Below are positions 25,692 through 37,387 of a stretch of DNA of 53,892 nt, one piece after another. The stretch's first letter is position 1. Every line of letters starts with the position of its first letter. The stretch is from Saccoglossus kowalevskii (Eukaryota > Hemichordata > Enteropneusta > Harrimaniidae). A program made the translations under genes and the position numbers. The stretch lies in contig NW_003131854.1 in assembly GCF_000003605.2 (NCBI RefSeq), forward strand, positions 400,057 to 453,948, read 5' to 3'. The notes beneath the pieces were generated by a model. That model was not told the DNA's origin. It searched no databases and was given only the letters and a program-made list of their open reading frames with translations.

Positions 25692-26574
25692 TGCAACGGA
25701 ACATATTATCAAATATATAATATGCTGCAAAACTGCATATTTATCTGAAGGTTAATAGGATTTGTCACTTGCACAGGTTATATATTTTGTAATTATTGAA
25801 AATTATGTCCGACTAGTGCAAAGAATTTAAGTGTTAACAACATATTTTCACCTGAACCAAGCGATGTGCATTTCAGGGAAAATTATTAAATGAGCCACCC
25901 TGATATTTTCTGAAAGCATTTTAAAAAGACACATCTAATTAAAGACAAATTCAGTATATCAATATAGTTTGTGTTTATGTCGTGGGATATGTACTGTATG
26001 TGTCTTCCACCACTGTAACCTAGTTATGCTTGTTATGTTGTAAATTGTATGTTGATTTCAGACAACTAAACGTGACTAAAAGAATCCGATTTCGATGTGT
26101 TTACATTCGCCTCGGGTATCACACGTTGCGTTACTCATTATGGCGCATGAACAATTAAAATGAATTACAGTAAATCGATAATAGTAATGTTTATATTTGG
26201 GTTTGATTCAAATGGCGTAACGTCAACTGAAAGCTACTGCGTGACCAGGTTAAGATGAAATGAATCTGATGTATACACTTGTCACATTATTGCTTTGTTT
26301 CAATACATCATTTGAAAGTAAACCGGGGCATTATGCAGAGCCTCACATTGCCATGCTGCCGGAGAAAATTCCACCCACAAACTTGCTTTAGATTTACAAC
26401 TGGCACAGTATGATACTCGTTTAAAACGTAAAAGTGCAGGTAACTGCCGGTCGTGGGAGGATTCTGTAGTCTGTACGCTTGGATGCGTGTGTCTGCGGAC
26501 ATAAATAACCAGGAATCGAAAAACACACACATCACACTGCAATTGAAATCACCAGTGTCACGTGACTTTAAACG

Positions 26575-26591
26575 CTCACTCTCTCTCTCTC
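26575..26591. repeat. Short CT-rich tract beside the exon 1 donor
   Basis: CTCACTCTCTCTCTCTC lies 9 bases into intron 1 of the cyclase on the minus strand, where it reads as GA repeats right after the GTAAGT donor. Purine-rich repeats this close to a donor could affect exon definition, but nothing here shows that they do. Confidence 0.8.
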
Positions 26592-26605
26592 AACCGTCTA
26601 CTTAC

Positions 26606-27290
26606 CAGCATGTCGAATGATTAGATCCTGGTCGAAAACCACGCAAAATGGAAACAGTTCAAAGAAATCGTCGCTCTTGATATGCCAGTTCTCGCGAGTC
26701 CTTAAAGTCGAGCCAAGATCCGATTTGAACTCTTTGTTGTCAAAGTAAAGTCTGAAAACCGCACCGAATGTATTATCTGATTTCACATCCTCCGACACCA
26801 CCTCCACCTGAATGTCTAAATTATAAAACTTCCTACCAACTTGTTTCAGCTGACCAATTGAATAGTGTAGAAATCCCTTTCGTTTACTACGGTAAATTAG
26901 GGTCAGTCCATTGGCAGTCTCTTCTGTTACGAAAAAGCTTGGCGGTTTGATCATTGGATAACTGAAACGTAAATATTCATGTAGATTGTCCAAGCCGTTT
27001 AGGAAATCCCTCATATGGCGGCCCAGAACTCGGAGAACTCTGTCATATCCATATTTGCCTACAAATCCAACAAATGAGACACCAAATGAGAGCATTAAGT
27101 CCTTTTTCTCCACGCAACAAACACCGTTAGCGGCATTCGTAATGCGAGGAATAAACTTTTCACTGTATATTTGATGGGTAGCGAAGGTGAATTTCTGTAA
27201 GCCGGCGCGTTCCCTGATCATCATCCATTTTTCCTCCCCGTAGCGGTCCCGGAGGTACTCGCAAATACTCTCAATAATCAAGCCGTACAT
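26606..27290 (-). CDS. Gyc88E: Atypical soluble guanylate cyclase, coding exon 1 (H-NOX/HNOB domain)
   Basis: First coding exon of a haem-binding soluble guanylate cyclase, a cytosolic enzyme that makes cGMP from GTP in response to O2 or NO. The start at 27290 is chosen because MYGLIIESICEYLRDRYGEE is the conserved N terminus of the family; no in-frame ATG lies upstream although the frame stays open to 27368. Residues 1 to about 165 form the H-NOX domain, with GYDRVLRVLGRHMRDFLNGL then DNLHEYL. His104 is the expected proximal haem ligand (beta-1 His105). YRSKR at 133-137 is the YxSxR haem-propionate motif. Residues 200-229 (ENWHIKSDDFFELFPFCVVF...) begin HNOBA. The exon ends ...CATGCTG|GTAAGT in phase 1 and joins 10122-10219 as Gly229. 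The sequence is closer to the Gyc88E/atypical class than to alpha-1 or beta-1. Tyr143 aligns with beta-1 Ile145 (see findings). The catalytic part is outside the window. Confidence 0.95.
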
Positions 27291-27671
27291 ACTGCTGAAT
27301 ATTTCAACATCAAAGTCAGTTAGTAATGAGCATCCATCTATACCAGTATCTAGATTGTAGTAGTACACTCCGAGCAGAGTCAGATCGCAATACCTCTCCC
27401 GCCGAATGCGTACTACTGCGTGTATTCAGCAACTTGTTGGTACGACCGGCTGTCAAACAAGTGTGTACATAACTGTAACGATTTGCTCTGGAGATGCACT
27501 AATCGCCTGGCCATGCCGGCAACTGAAGTAGCTTTAATTCACCAACGGGTCACATAACAGATCAACTCCTTAACTCGGTGAAGATTTTGTTCTTCATAAA
27601 TTTGCATATACCGTCACGTGCGTACTTGTAGAGGGGTAAGTCGATCGAACCATGCTGATCGAGAGACCGAC
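27291..27671 (-). other. Upstream of cyclase start: 5' UTR, promoter or further exon (undetermined)
   Basis: A strong acceptor-like sequence on the minus strand (TTTTTCCTTTCTCTGTAG, ending at 27672) precedes a short open frame ending RSLDQHGSIDLPLYKYARDG... at a TGA near 27562. This may be the start of a 5' non-coding exon or the last exon of another gene. A possible acceptor (ATATTCAG) also sits just before the cyclase ATG. No TATA box at a convincing distance was seen. The structure of the 5' end cannot be settled from sequence alone. Confidence 0.25.
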
Positions 27672-30600
27672 CTACAGAGAAAGGAAAAACAAAACATGTG
27701 TTATACGGCATGGGGGCACCGTAGCATTTGTTAATGCCAGTCAGAATACAAATCAATGAAGTGAGCTGAAAACAAACCACAACATAAATAAACCAGACCG
27801 GCGACTGGCATATGATTTGCATTGATTTGTCGTATTTTGTGATGACTTGTCCGTCGCTTCGTGTTCATCAAATATGCCCAACACACATACATTGATGCAT
27901 ATTCTACTGCCAACAACATCCCCTACGTATGCAAAAATACAGTGGATGGGTAATGTTCATTCCAAGATAGTCATACCCCTCCCCGCACGTGTGGATACGT
28001 AACGACACAATTCAATATAGACGTCGAAACCAATTACACATTTCGTGCGTCATTGGTCTTGGCGATCTAAGCGAACACAGAGGGCGCTTAATGTAATTGA
28101 TTCTTGAAACCGATAGAGAAAAAATACGATACAATTGTTTATGGAAACAATTTGCAAAAAAAAAAAAAAGCGAGTGTGCGTACGTTGCTGTTTTTAATTG
28201 TCACTGTGGCGGACTTTTGATTTGAAAAGCTGACATCGAATTAATGTATATTTGTCGAAAGAAGTACATTCAGTTCAATTTTTTGTTGTGGCTGAATTAT
28301 TGCGAGTTGTGTTGGTAGTAGAATATTATTAATTACTGGGTTTTTTTTCATGATATGTTTCATATTTCAAATAAACACCGAACAGCCATGTGAACCCTTT
28401 TACTCAACGTTTGATGTGCAAATATCAAAAATCGAATATTAATTTCCATGGTAACAAACGCTTACGTCACAGTATTGGCTCGCGGATAAATTAACAACCC
28501 CCAGTTTCCATCGACGAGCACAGGGAAGACATTCATTCATTTATTGAAAACAAAATCTCGCACACAATGAAAACAATCTGCAAAACCGATCTGCAATTTA
28601 CTGAATTTTATACTGGAAACAATATCGTCACTTTGAAGACCGTATATATTCGATTGAATGACATGATCAATTTTGGAGTTATTATTGAGATCAATGCTTT
28701 CTTGATGTTTTCGTGACGGTTCCACAATGAAAAGCGATTTCTTCATTTGATATCATTGACCCACGCTGTATAAGTATACATTCTCGACTGATGACTTGAA
28801 TGACGTTTCACCACTCAGGGGTGATGCATCATTGAAGAGACTGCAAGATCGCGATAAAGTGAAACAAATATTAGTATATTGTTGTCAGCCCAGCTATTAA
28901 AATAACGCTTAATCCGGCGGTAGAAAGGTGTGCCAGTACAAATAGTGGCGTAAATATAGCTTCAAAAATATAACGATGTAGATATTTGGAAATGTGTTCA
29001 GACACGTTCTTCAATAAAATTGACTAGTTCGATAAAGTATTGTTTGTTTAAAACAAAACTGACAAAAACAGACTGATATCACGATTATTTAATTTCAAGA
29101 CGTCATCACCATGTACACACGGTCAAGATATACAAACACTGAATAACTAACGTAACATATATTCTACGTGATGAAATTCAAACAAACATTGGCACATGTT
29201 TCAGAGTTAAGGAGTTCCCATGTGAATATAAAATTACATTATGTTGTCATCACAATAAGTAATTAGTTTATATATGTATATTTTAATCGCAATGATTAAG
29301 TACGCAAAACGCGAGGAGGTGAAGTAGTGGTAATATGTGCTCGGCTAAGATAAACACGACAATAATAATTTGCATAATTATTGTTACATAGCATGTTGGT
29401 AAATGATGATATCTACATATATGCAAGCGTACTATTTTATAATAAAAAAAACAATAAATAAATAAATCAAATTGTTAATTCCTTGATATTATCTAATTCC
29501 TGATAATGATATATTAGATGTCATCAATTAACAATACATTTTTCATGCGATCTGTGTATGTCCTAAATAATGCATTTGAAATAATTCTACCCAGGCATGC
29601 TTTGTTGTTTTAGTAGCAATTTTACTGCCAGTCGGCAATAATTTCAATCACGACATAAGACAGCCAGATTAAGTCAAACTACTAATAATGGTTTAATAAG
29701 TCGCATTGTATCTTTTTCAATTGTTTTCTATACATATGATGGACCATGAGTCAACGATTTACGGCTGCGCACGCGCCGCACACACATGACGTCATGATTA
29801 AAAACCAACTATATCACTTCCCTGTTGTTGGACTACCTCAGCATATGCACAGCGAATGCCATCATTTATGTGGGAAACAAAAACATTACGTGATCGATCG
29901 TCATTTAAGTACATAGATAATTAATATTCAAGACATTACTAGTAATTCGATTTTGCCGACGTGAATGCCGTATCGTGTGAATGACCTTTTGTCCGATTCT
30001 CAGATGTTCTTGAGATTAGAAATTCTATAACATACAGTGTTACAAAGGGTGGCGTAATAGTTCTCAGAATACACTTAGCAAAGATTGTTAACTATTTGCC
30101 AATTGGTAAAACAATATATATAATATATTATCTAAGTTATCTGTTTTTTTTGTTTTTTTTAGTATTTTGGATTATTTGATTCAATAAAACTATAGTTATG
30201 TATTGTTCGTTAGTGCAGTCAATTTATGTCATTTAGATTTGTTGTTACCCTTTCAATACTGTGAATAGTGTTTCGACCATACTCATACTACAATATACAA
30301 GTCTCCATAGATTTACTTTACACATGGTACCCAGAATAAACGATGTCATTACAAAGGCGAATCATCAACCACACTGGTAATTACAATATTGACAAACCAT
30401 AGCAGCGCACTACCCACTCTAAATGTGTATGTCCGGTTTCTGAAAAAACAATCCTCCCACGAATCGTGTTATATTGGTGAAATAAAACAGTTTGAAATAC
30501 AAACGTGGTCAATTGCAAGGACGTTCTATTTTTTAATTAGAGAGAATTACATTCATGGGTGTTTATGTTACTCTGGGCCTTGATACTAGTACAAGTTTTA

Positions 30601-33600
30601 AGTATGGCGTGAAGCATGAATGGGTATGTTAATAATTATAGCAGTTCTGCTATATTTGTAGCAATCATATAGATATATAGTAAACATTTAGCGAAAAATA
30701 CAAATGTGAACACGTTATTTCATATTGGAGCACGATGTTGCTGTTTCAATTTTAAAATATATCCGAGCCCTGTCGCACTTACCTACACCTTCAACTCTTG
30801 ATCTGGTTTACTTCGACACTATATCTCGTCGTATCTTATTATCCCGAATATTTAAAACAAATGCAGCTTTTGTACAAATATATGTCACATATATTTAAAA
30901 TAAATATCTGAAGATTAGATTCCTGCTGCCTGTCAGCCGAATGTAGTTATTTAACGCAGGTATTTAATAAAACTGGAGAGTCATCCGACGAGTCGATGTC
31001 AATCATTCGCATGCATCTTGAAAATTGACTGAACAGAATGAGGCCACCAAGTTGTCGATGTAAAGCGTACTGTCAGTAGGAGCCGCCTCACCAAAGAAAT
31101 GACACACAACCGATAAATTCTGTTTACTTTATTATTGTAATAGTGCTTGCGTCTCGAACTACGTTTTCTTCCATTCTTTCCTCTACGGAAGAGGTTATTG
31201 CCTTTAATTATAAGTTTTTTAATCATTGTATTAATTAATTATTGTATACCTTGCATTAGATAATTGGTTTATCCTCGATACTTTGTTGGCCGTTCAAAGA
31301 ATTAGAAATGACGCAATGAACAAAATTAGAGATCTATACGAATTAAACTTAAGTAAAATGTGACAGATGAACTGAAGAAGATAAAACAAACAAATCTCAC
31401 GATCCTTTGCACGTGGCTAAGGCCAAGTGGCTTGTCTGATATGTGGCTGGTGAGCAAATGTACCAAGCTCCGCGCAATTCGATCAATGTTTCCATGGTAA
31501 CATGTACGAAGTTTATATATTTATATACAGAACTATTTAAATTCAAGTGTCTGGTTTGTTCTCGATTTACAAAAGAGATCATGACTTGTTATATAGATGA
31601 TATATAATCACATTCTTGTGTTGATATGATGCATGCTTTCATTTCCACGTATTTCCCACTTTATTTACTCGTTGCAACGGTTGCGTAATTATTCAGGGGT
31701 GATGTGATCATTGACAAGAACACATGTGCCTATTTACTGATTGTAGCACTGCTGTTCCCAGAACGATCAAATTTAAAGTGTTTCAACAAGTAAAACGTCT
31801 TGTTTGGTATTCATCTTGCCGGCAATTTGAAAGTTGGGGAGGGTTAAAATTGAGCATGTACATACCAATAATTTAAAACGCATGCGCAGTAGGCATAGGT
31901 CTCTATTTCACCACATGAGTATCAAGTTGACTGTTTAGTGTGTCGTCAAAATAAAAACGTTCTAGTTTGTCATTTGAAAAATACCATCGCTGCGATAAGT
32001 CAGTGTGAGTGAATGTGTAGTAAATACTATATAGTACAACAAAATAATACTCGACTTACCACCTTTGAGATCTAGCAAACAGACTCGATACAAACATATT
32101 TGTTGTTTTTTTGTGGAAATTGATCCCCCAGAAGTCTATATTCGGTTTCCAATAGTGATTTATCTGACCTGATCGTGTTTCTATTAGCAACCGAATATTC
32201 ATCACGAACACAGCTGACAGCGCAGCCTGCTCCTCCCGGACAGTAGGTGAGTACTGAGCAATTATCGATCAGTCATAAAGATTATAACTTCTTTCGGTGA
32301 GTTCACATAATACAATTAGTGAGATACAATTGTTTTAAGCAATTAATATTTAAGCAATTAGAATACAAATGCCAGGTACAAACTCATATATCTTATAGTG
32401 AGTACTCTATTAAGTGATACACGACCATTTTATCACACACAGTAGATTCAGTCCTATTATTAAGCAAACCAACAAAGTGGTTTAGTGCCCTGGAGGAGTG
32501 TGACTGTTTGTCGCCATATTGTAAGAGACTATACATGTACTGTTATTTTCAGTTCAGCATATTGTCATGCTGTAACTAGTAGCGTGGGTGCGTACGCATA
32601 CATGGGTCACCTTTTTTAAAAGACCAAAATGTTTGCTTTCGAATTAGTGCATTATATACAATATCAAAATACCTTATTGAATGATCACCGATATCTACTA
32701 GAAAGCGAGCGACCTACAAAACTTGTTTTGTGTTGCATTTTCTATTGCCATCGCGTCCACTAATTCAAAAACCATGACCTATACGAGATGACCAGGGAGA
32801 ATGGAGCACTACTTTGGAAGGGGGGGGGGGGCAACAACAACGAGACGTCGGAAGTAAATTGCGAATACGGGTTATTTCCCCCCAAATATGACACTAACAT
32901 ACGTTTACATGGAGACATGACAGGTCCTCCATACAGATTATGTCAACATCACGTCATTCATGTTATATTATCACTATCGATTTGCACGTATATATTACAC
33001 TGACAAAACAAACAAAATGCGCAATATGTGTGTAGTAGCAGATTAACATCAATAAGCAAATTAATACGTTGGTCACATTTCTTTGGCACGCCGTGTTCGT
33101 AAATGACAATTATTCGGGTGAATTGTAACTATAAGTGAAGCATTGTTTTCTCTACAGATTGATCTGTGTTGTACCGCATCACTAACACTTGCGTACAGAA
33201 CAACACAAATAAATATCTTGATTTCAATTGTGTGAGAATGTTGAAGCAAATGTTTTACGGTGATACAGGTCATGTTGTTTTGTCATGTTATTTCCCTTTC
33301 TGCATGTCATCCCAGAATAGCAAATAATACAAAATCCGCTTATTTTGTTCTGGCTGATACACCTACACATACTACAAGTTTTTTTTTAAACAGATGAACA
33401 TTTCCTTTACACAGTCGATTGTATGTTATTAGTGACACACATGATTGAAAGATACTCTTGCAAGTCGGGGTGATTTCTGCTTAATAAGAGACAAATGGAA
33501 TTCCATCTGATTGTGTATTCACCCTAATTAACGAATACTTCAAGTTGATAATAGCCTAATGCATGTCATGGTTACTGCTGTAGACTATATGGAATACCTA

Positions 33601-34189
33601 ATATTCCCACATTTCTTAGATACAACGAATATTAGGAATATAATTTGTGTTAATTATGTCTCGTATGATCTTTGTTATTATCGCGAAAATTAATGTTACC
33701 CCACAACGTTACGTCATTACGAACTCGCATTACAGATGTGTTGTTACTTGCAATACACATTCATTATAATATTAATATTTTAAAAATGCATTACGTTTAT
33801 ATAAAGAAATAGATTCATCTTGTCATTGTATAACTTGTGTTGTTGTGTATCACGATTAAAATGAGAAAATATACTGCTACGTAACTCACCTTCAAAAATT
33901 AAGCAAGAACTACACGTTCAGTACAATATCCAATGCGGACCAATGTAAATTTGATGACAGTTGACGTGGAAACACTGGCCCGTTTTGTGTGGGTGGCATT
34001 TGACACGTGTGCGGTGAACATGATGACAGTGGTGTCTGAAATCATGCAGTCAATAACGACTGGCTATGCATAGGCTATTATTCATTTCTAAATATAACAG
34101 AGGAATTTAAAAATGTGTTCAACGAGATGTCACAACTGAAGTCTCGTTGACGTGTTACCCTGTGTGCGGGATTGTGATACGCCTTACGA
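27672..34189. other. Non-coding AT-rich stretch
   Basis: No recognisable gene, RNA or transposon. Small features only: an A tract (about 28156-28169), CRE-like TGACGTCA at about 29786 and a NRF1-like half site near 31881 (ACGCATGCGCAG). Open frames of 60-75 codons here lack family resemblance and splice support. Confidence 0.6.
32820..32831. repeat. Poly-G tract (12 G)
   Basis: Twelve consecutive G in an AT-rich setting (GGAAG then G run then CAACAACAAC). It is listed because such runs can form quadruplexes and are length-unstable. There is no other context. Confidence 0.95.
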
Positions 34190-34546
34190 GTGTGCTATTA
34201 CGCCCTAATCTATATCGTTCAGGATAAACGTTATAATTGGATACGTGGGGGATAGTCCATCACTGAGGTTCAAATTTACCTTTGTCACTACGCCCTAATC
34301 CATAACGTGCGGGGTAAATACTATAATTGAACACCAGGGTGAAATTCCGCCCCAGGGTTCTAATTTATCCTTGTTATATCGCTCTAGACTATATTGTAAG
34401 GGGCAAACAATATAATTGAATACCTGAGTGATATTCCACCTCGGGGTTCTAAAATATTTCTGTCACTACGTTCAATCCATATCACCCGGGGTAAACATTC
34501 TAATTGGATACCTGGGTGATATTCAATCCCGGGGCTCTAAATTATA
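34190..34546. repeat. ~89-bp tandem repeat, four copies
   Basis: Four diverged copies start at 34201, 34291, 34380 and 34469. Each contains CGCCCTAATCYATATC..., then GGGTAAACATTATAATTGGA, then ATACCTGGGTGATATTCC, then CGGGGTTCTAAATTTA. Copies differ by many substitutions but hardly any length change. No frame stays open through all four. The edges blend into unique sequence at about 34190 and 34546. Confidence 0.9.
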
Positions 34547-37146
34547 CACACATAACCCGAGAAAATGTAAACTGTATAACGAACCACATATGTATGACAG
34601 ATGTCCACGCTGGAAATGTGGAACAACCATTTGCAACAAATAAAAAAATGTAATAAATATTTTCGGGTAAGTATTTAAAAACCATTCTATAATTATGTTA
34701 ATTCGAAGCAGTTAGGCATTATTGCTACATACTCGCTAAGAAATGGGGAATATGATTAATTAATTCCATGAAAAACATTCTGATGATCGTAATTACCCAA
34801 TCAAATATTGAACAACCAATTAGCTATTCATAGAAAGGGACAATTAACAAGAATAATGACTGGCTCTTTGTGATGTTTCCATGCTATTTATAGGACTGGA
34901 TTGTTATGATATTTATAATGGTATAGCTTGTTATTATGTTTTTATTGACTTTCTCAGTATATTTAATACGATTTGTGCATTGGTTCTATGTATCACGTAC
35001 ATTGCCCGCATAAAGCTGCAACACTTTTTTTTCAATTGATCTGCACGCTATTATTTTTAAAAGATTTGGGTTTGTCGTAAATCAGATGTTTCAGAATTCA
35101 GTAATTTAAAAGAAAAGTGAAAATTTCAAAAATTGGTACTTTATATTTATGGTAAAATAACAATGATTATTACTTGACCTTGGGAAAATGTTTTTGCCAG
35201 CTGGAGCAGCCAGCTCGATGGGAATGTATTTCAGGTTTAATTGTCTATGATTGACATCTGTGTCATTCAATGCAATGCGTAACGTTGCGTAACTAGTATG
35301 ACATAATTAACTTAGGTAAGCGTGTTTTTGTTTGTCTGCAGCATGTGTATATTCTGTATCACTAATGCAATCATGCATCTAATCACGCAATTAACTACTG
35401 TAATGAGATGTAGAAAGTTAGTTTTGTCCATCATTACCGCCAGTTACCCGGGTAATTCAATATATTGAATTCAATAAAAACAAATAATTTCCATTAGTCA
35501 CATTAATACTCGACAGTGTCACGTGTAATTATATTTTACTGAAATGAGGGTATCACCAGCTGCTTCTGTATTTGATTATTTCTCTGAAGTACAGCATGTT
35601 AACGACATCATAAAATAATTAGTTAGAGAATAACAACATGTTCATAAAGTTCGGTGACATCGCCTTGATTTGTTATCTTGAATTTACGAGGAAAGTATAT
35701 GCTCTAAATTTATGTTCAAACACAAAAAGCAACTTTTGCCATTTTATATATCTTTTTTCCCTCCTTGTTCAGAATTGTTGTTATCAAAACATGTAGCCAG
35801 TCGGAAGCTATGTTTATTTGGTCCCATATTAACAAAGATGTTGTTGCAAAACACTTAACAATAAGACAAATGTTACACCAACATCTTGGCAGGGAAGATT
35901 ATAGAAGGAATCAATAGCAAACATACAGAACCACAATCTATAACCAGAAAATTATCACTGTTTATATAAATGCTCCTGACCCAAAGGAGTAATTAGAAAT
36001 TAGAAAACCCAAAAATAAAGATAAGTTAAATCCCAGTATAACTGTTCAAAACTAAGTTTTCCGGAACTCTTTAAAAGCGATTAAGAATACTCTTAAAAAA
36101 TCACTGGAAATTGTCCATTACTCTTGTCTGTGTATAGTGAACAATAACGTGGCATCAAGTTTTACTATTAAGTGTGGATGACTATCATGTCGTGTCACGC
36201 CATTATATTTTATCTAATATGACACTTCGCTCTTTACTGAACACGTGTGGCAAGAAAGTAATCGCATCTTCATTCAGTATTTCAATGCTTTAACAATATG
36301 TTTATCTACTAAATACGTAAGGTACATTTCAGAACTCACAAACAATAATACACTGCTAAATATGAATGTCGACCATGCTAACAGATTACCTTGAAACATA
36401 ATTAACAGATTATAATTCGTAATAAATGCATTAAAGACGCAATTCTGCGCAGTGTATACTTAGGTGCTGGCTGATGATTTCTTCATTCTTGTTTGTGACA
36501 TGCATTGAGGAGTATCAATTTTAGCTTTTAAAGAGTGGTGTGCAGTGGATACATACTCTGGGCTCCCTGCGACTCTAAAATCCTATAGTTTCTTGTCCAG
36601 GATCGGATTCTCAATCTCGCTATTGGACTAAATCCCCAAACAAAGCGCGTCAATTGTATTAGGTTTTTTTTTCAAGCGTGTTCCAATCTACTTTCGTCTT
36701 ATTTGCTTAGTTTGTACTGAATAAAACAAGAAAACACATAAAATAATAATTACTTCAAAAATAAAATAAATAATGATAAATAGTAATAAATTCAACTAAT
36801 GAGCACATAACTATTGTACACGTCAATACAAAATGCCCAGAAGACATTCTACTATAATTAGTTGAATTATGCAGACTTAAAGGTTAGGAAATTAATTGAT
36901 AGTTTAGTGTAAAACAAGTCAATTCTAAAATGGTCACAACCGATGGTCTTGAATGGACTATTACGTTGCTGGAATGTTCATTATTTTGAGTAGCGTACAT
37001 TTGTGAAGACAGGCACAATATTTTAACGGTCATTAAAATAAAATGGCTTTATTTGTACATTTCACTGACGTTCATTTTTGTGCTCGAGTTTTCTTTTTAT
37101 AAATCTAAATATATTTGTAAGCATTAAAACATTATATTTTTTAGAG
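34547..37146. other. Non-coding AT-rich stretch
   Basis: I see no gene, RNA gene, transposon end or tandem array here. Confidence 0.55.
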
Positions 37147-37387
37147 TACCGTAAATTTCACTACAAAATTACGCACCTAATCGGGTCACTTTAAATAACG
37201 ATAGTTCCTAGAGCAAATTTTCACGCATTTATCAGATTCCACATAATGTTGATATAACCAAAATATGACTCAAACATAACCATAACGTGTTACATCAACA
37301 TACATTTTAAGTTTATCGTAACGTACATCTATCGCCGTAACACCATAAGTTACAGTGTGACGTAATTTTGCGGTATTTTACGGGGTA
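37147..37387. mobile_element. Possible TA-flanked MITE with imperfect inverted repeats
   Basis: The left end reads TACCGTAAATTTCACTACAA then AATTACGCAC; the right end, reversed, reads TACCCCGTAAAATACCGCAA then AATTACGTCAC. The arms match apart from small gaps and substitutions over about 30 bases, and TA is present at both outer edges, as in Tc1/mariner-type insertions. The element is about 240 bp with no open frame. The arm match is imperfect, so this call is tentative. Confidence 0.45.

Larger units (their letters stand above)
10220..26605 (-). other. Intron 1 of the cyclase gene (16.4 kb)
   Basis: Bounded by the donor GTAAGT (26605-26600 on the minus strand) and the acceptor TTTTTGCAG ending at 10220. 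No exon of the cyclase is needed or seen inside it, because the two flanking exons join in frame and in protein alignment. It contains the N gap, a 48-bp minisatellite, a TTAA-type MITE, ATT and TA microsatellites, a CCAAT hairpin repeat, a 21-bp minisatellite and many short chance open frames. One weak plus-strand exon candidate (20801 onward) is listed separately. Confidence 0.85.

Noticed and set aside
27290-27368. Extending the cyclase N terminus 26 residues upstream to 27368
   Set aside because: The extension would start with GTG, has no in-frame ATG and has no counterpart in the family, whose proteins begin at the MYG motif.
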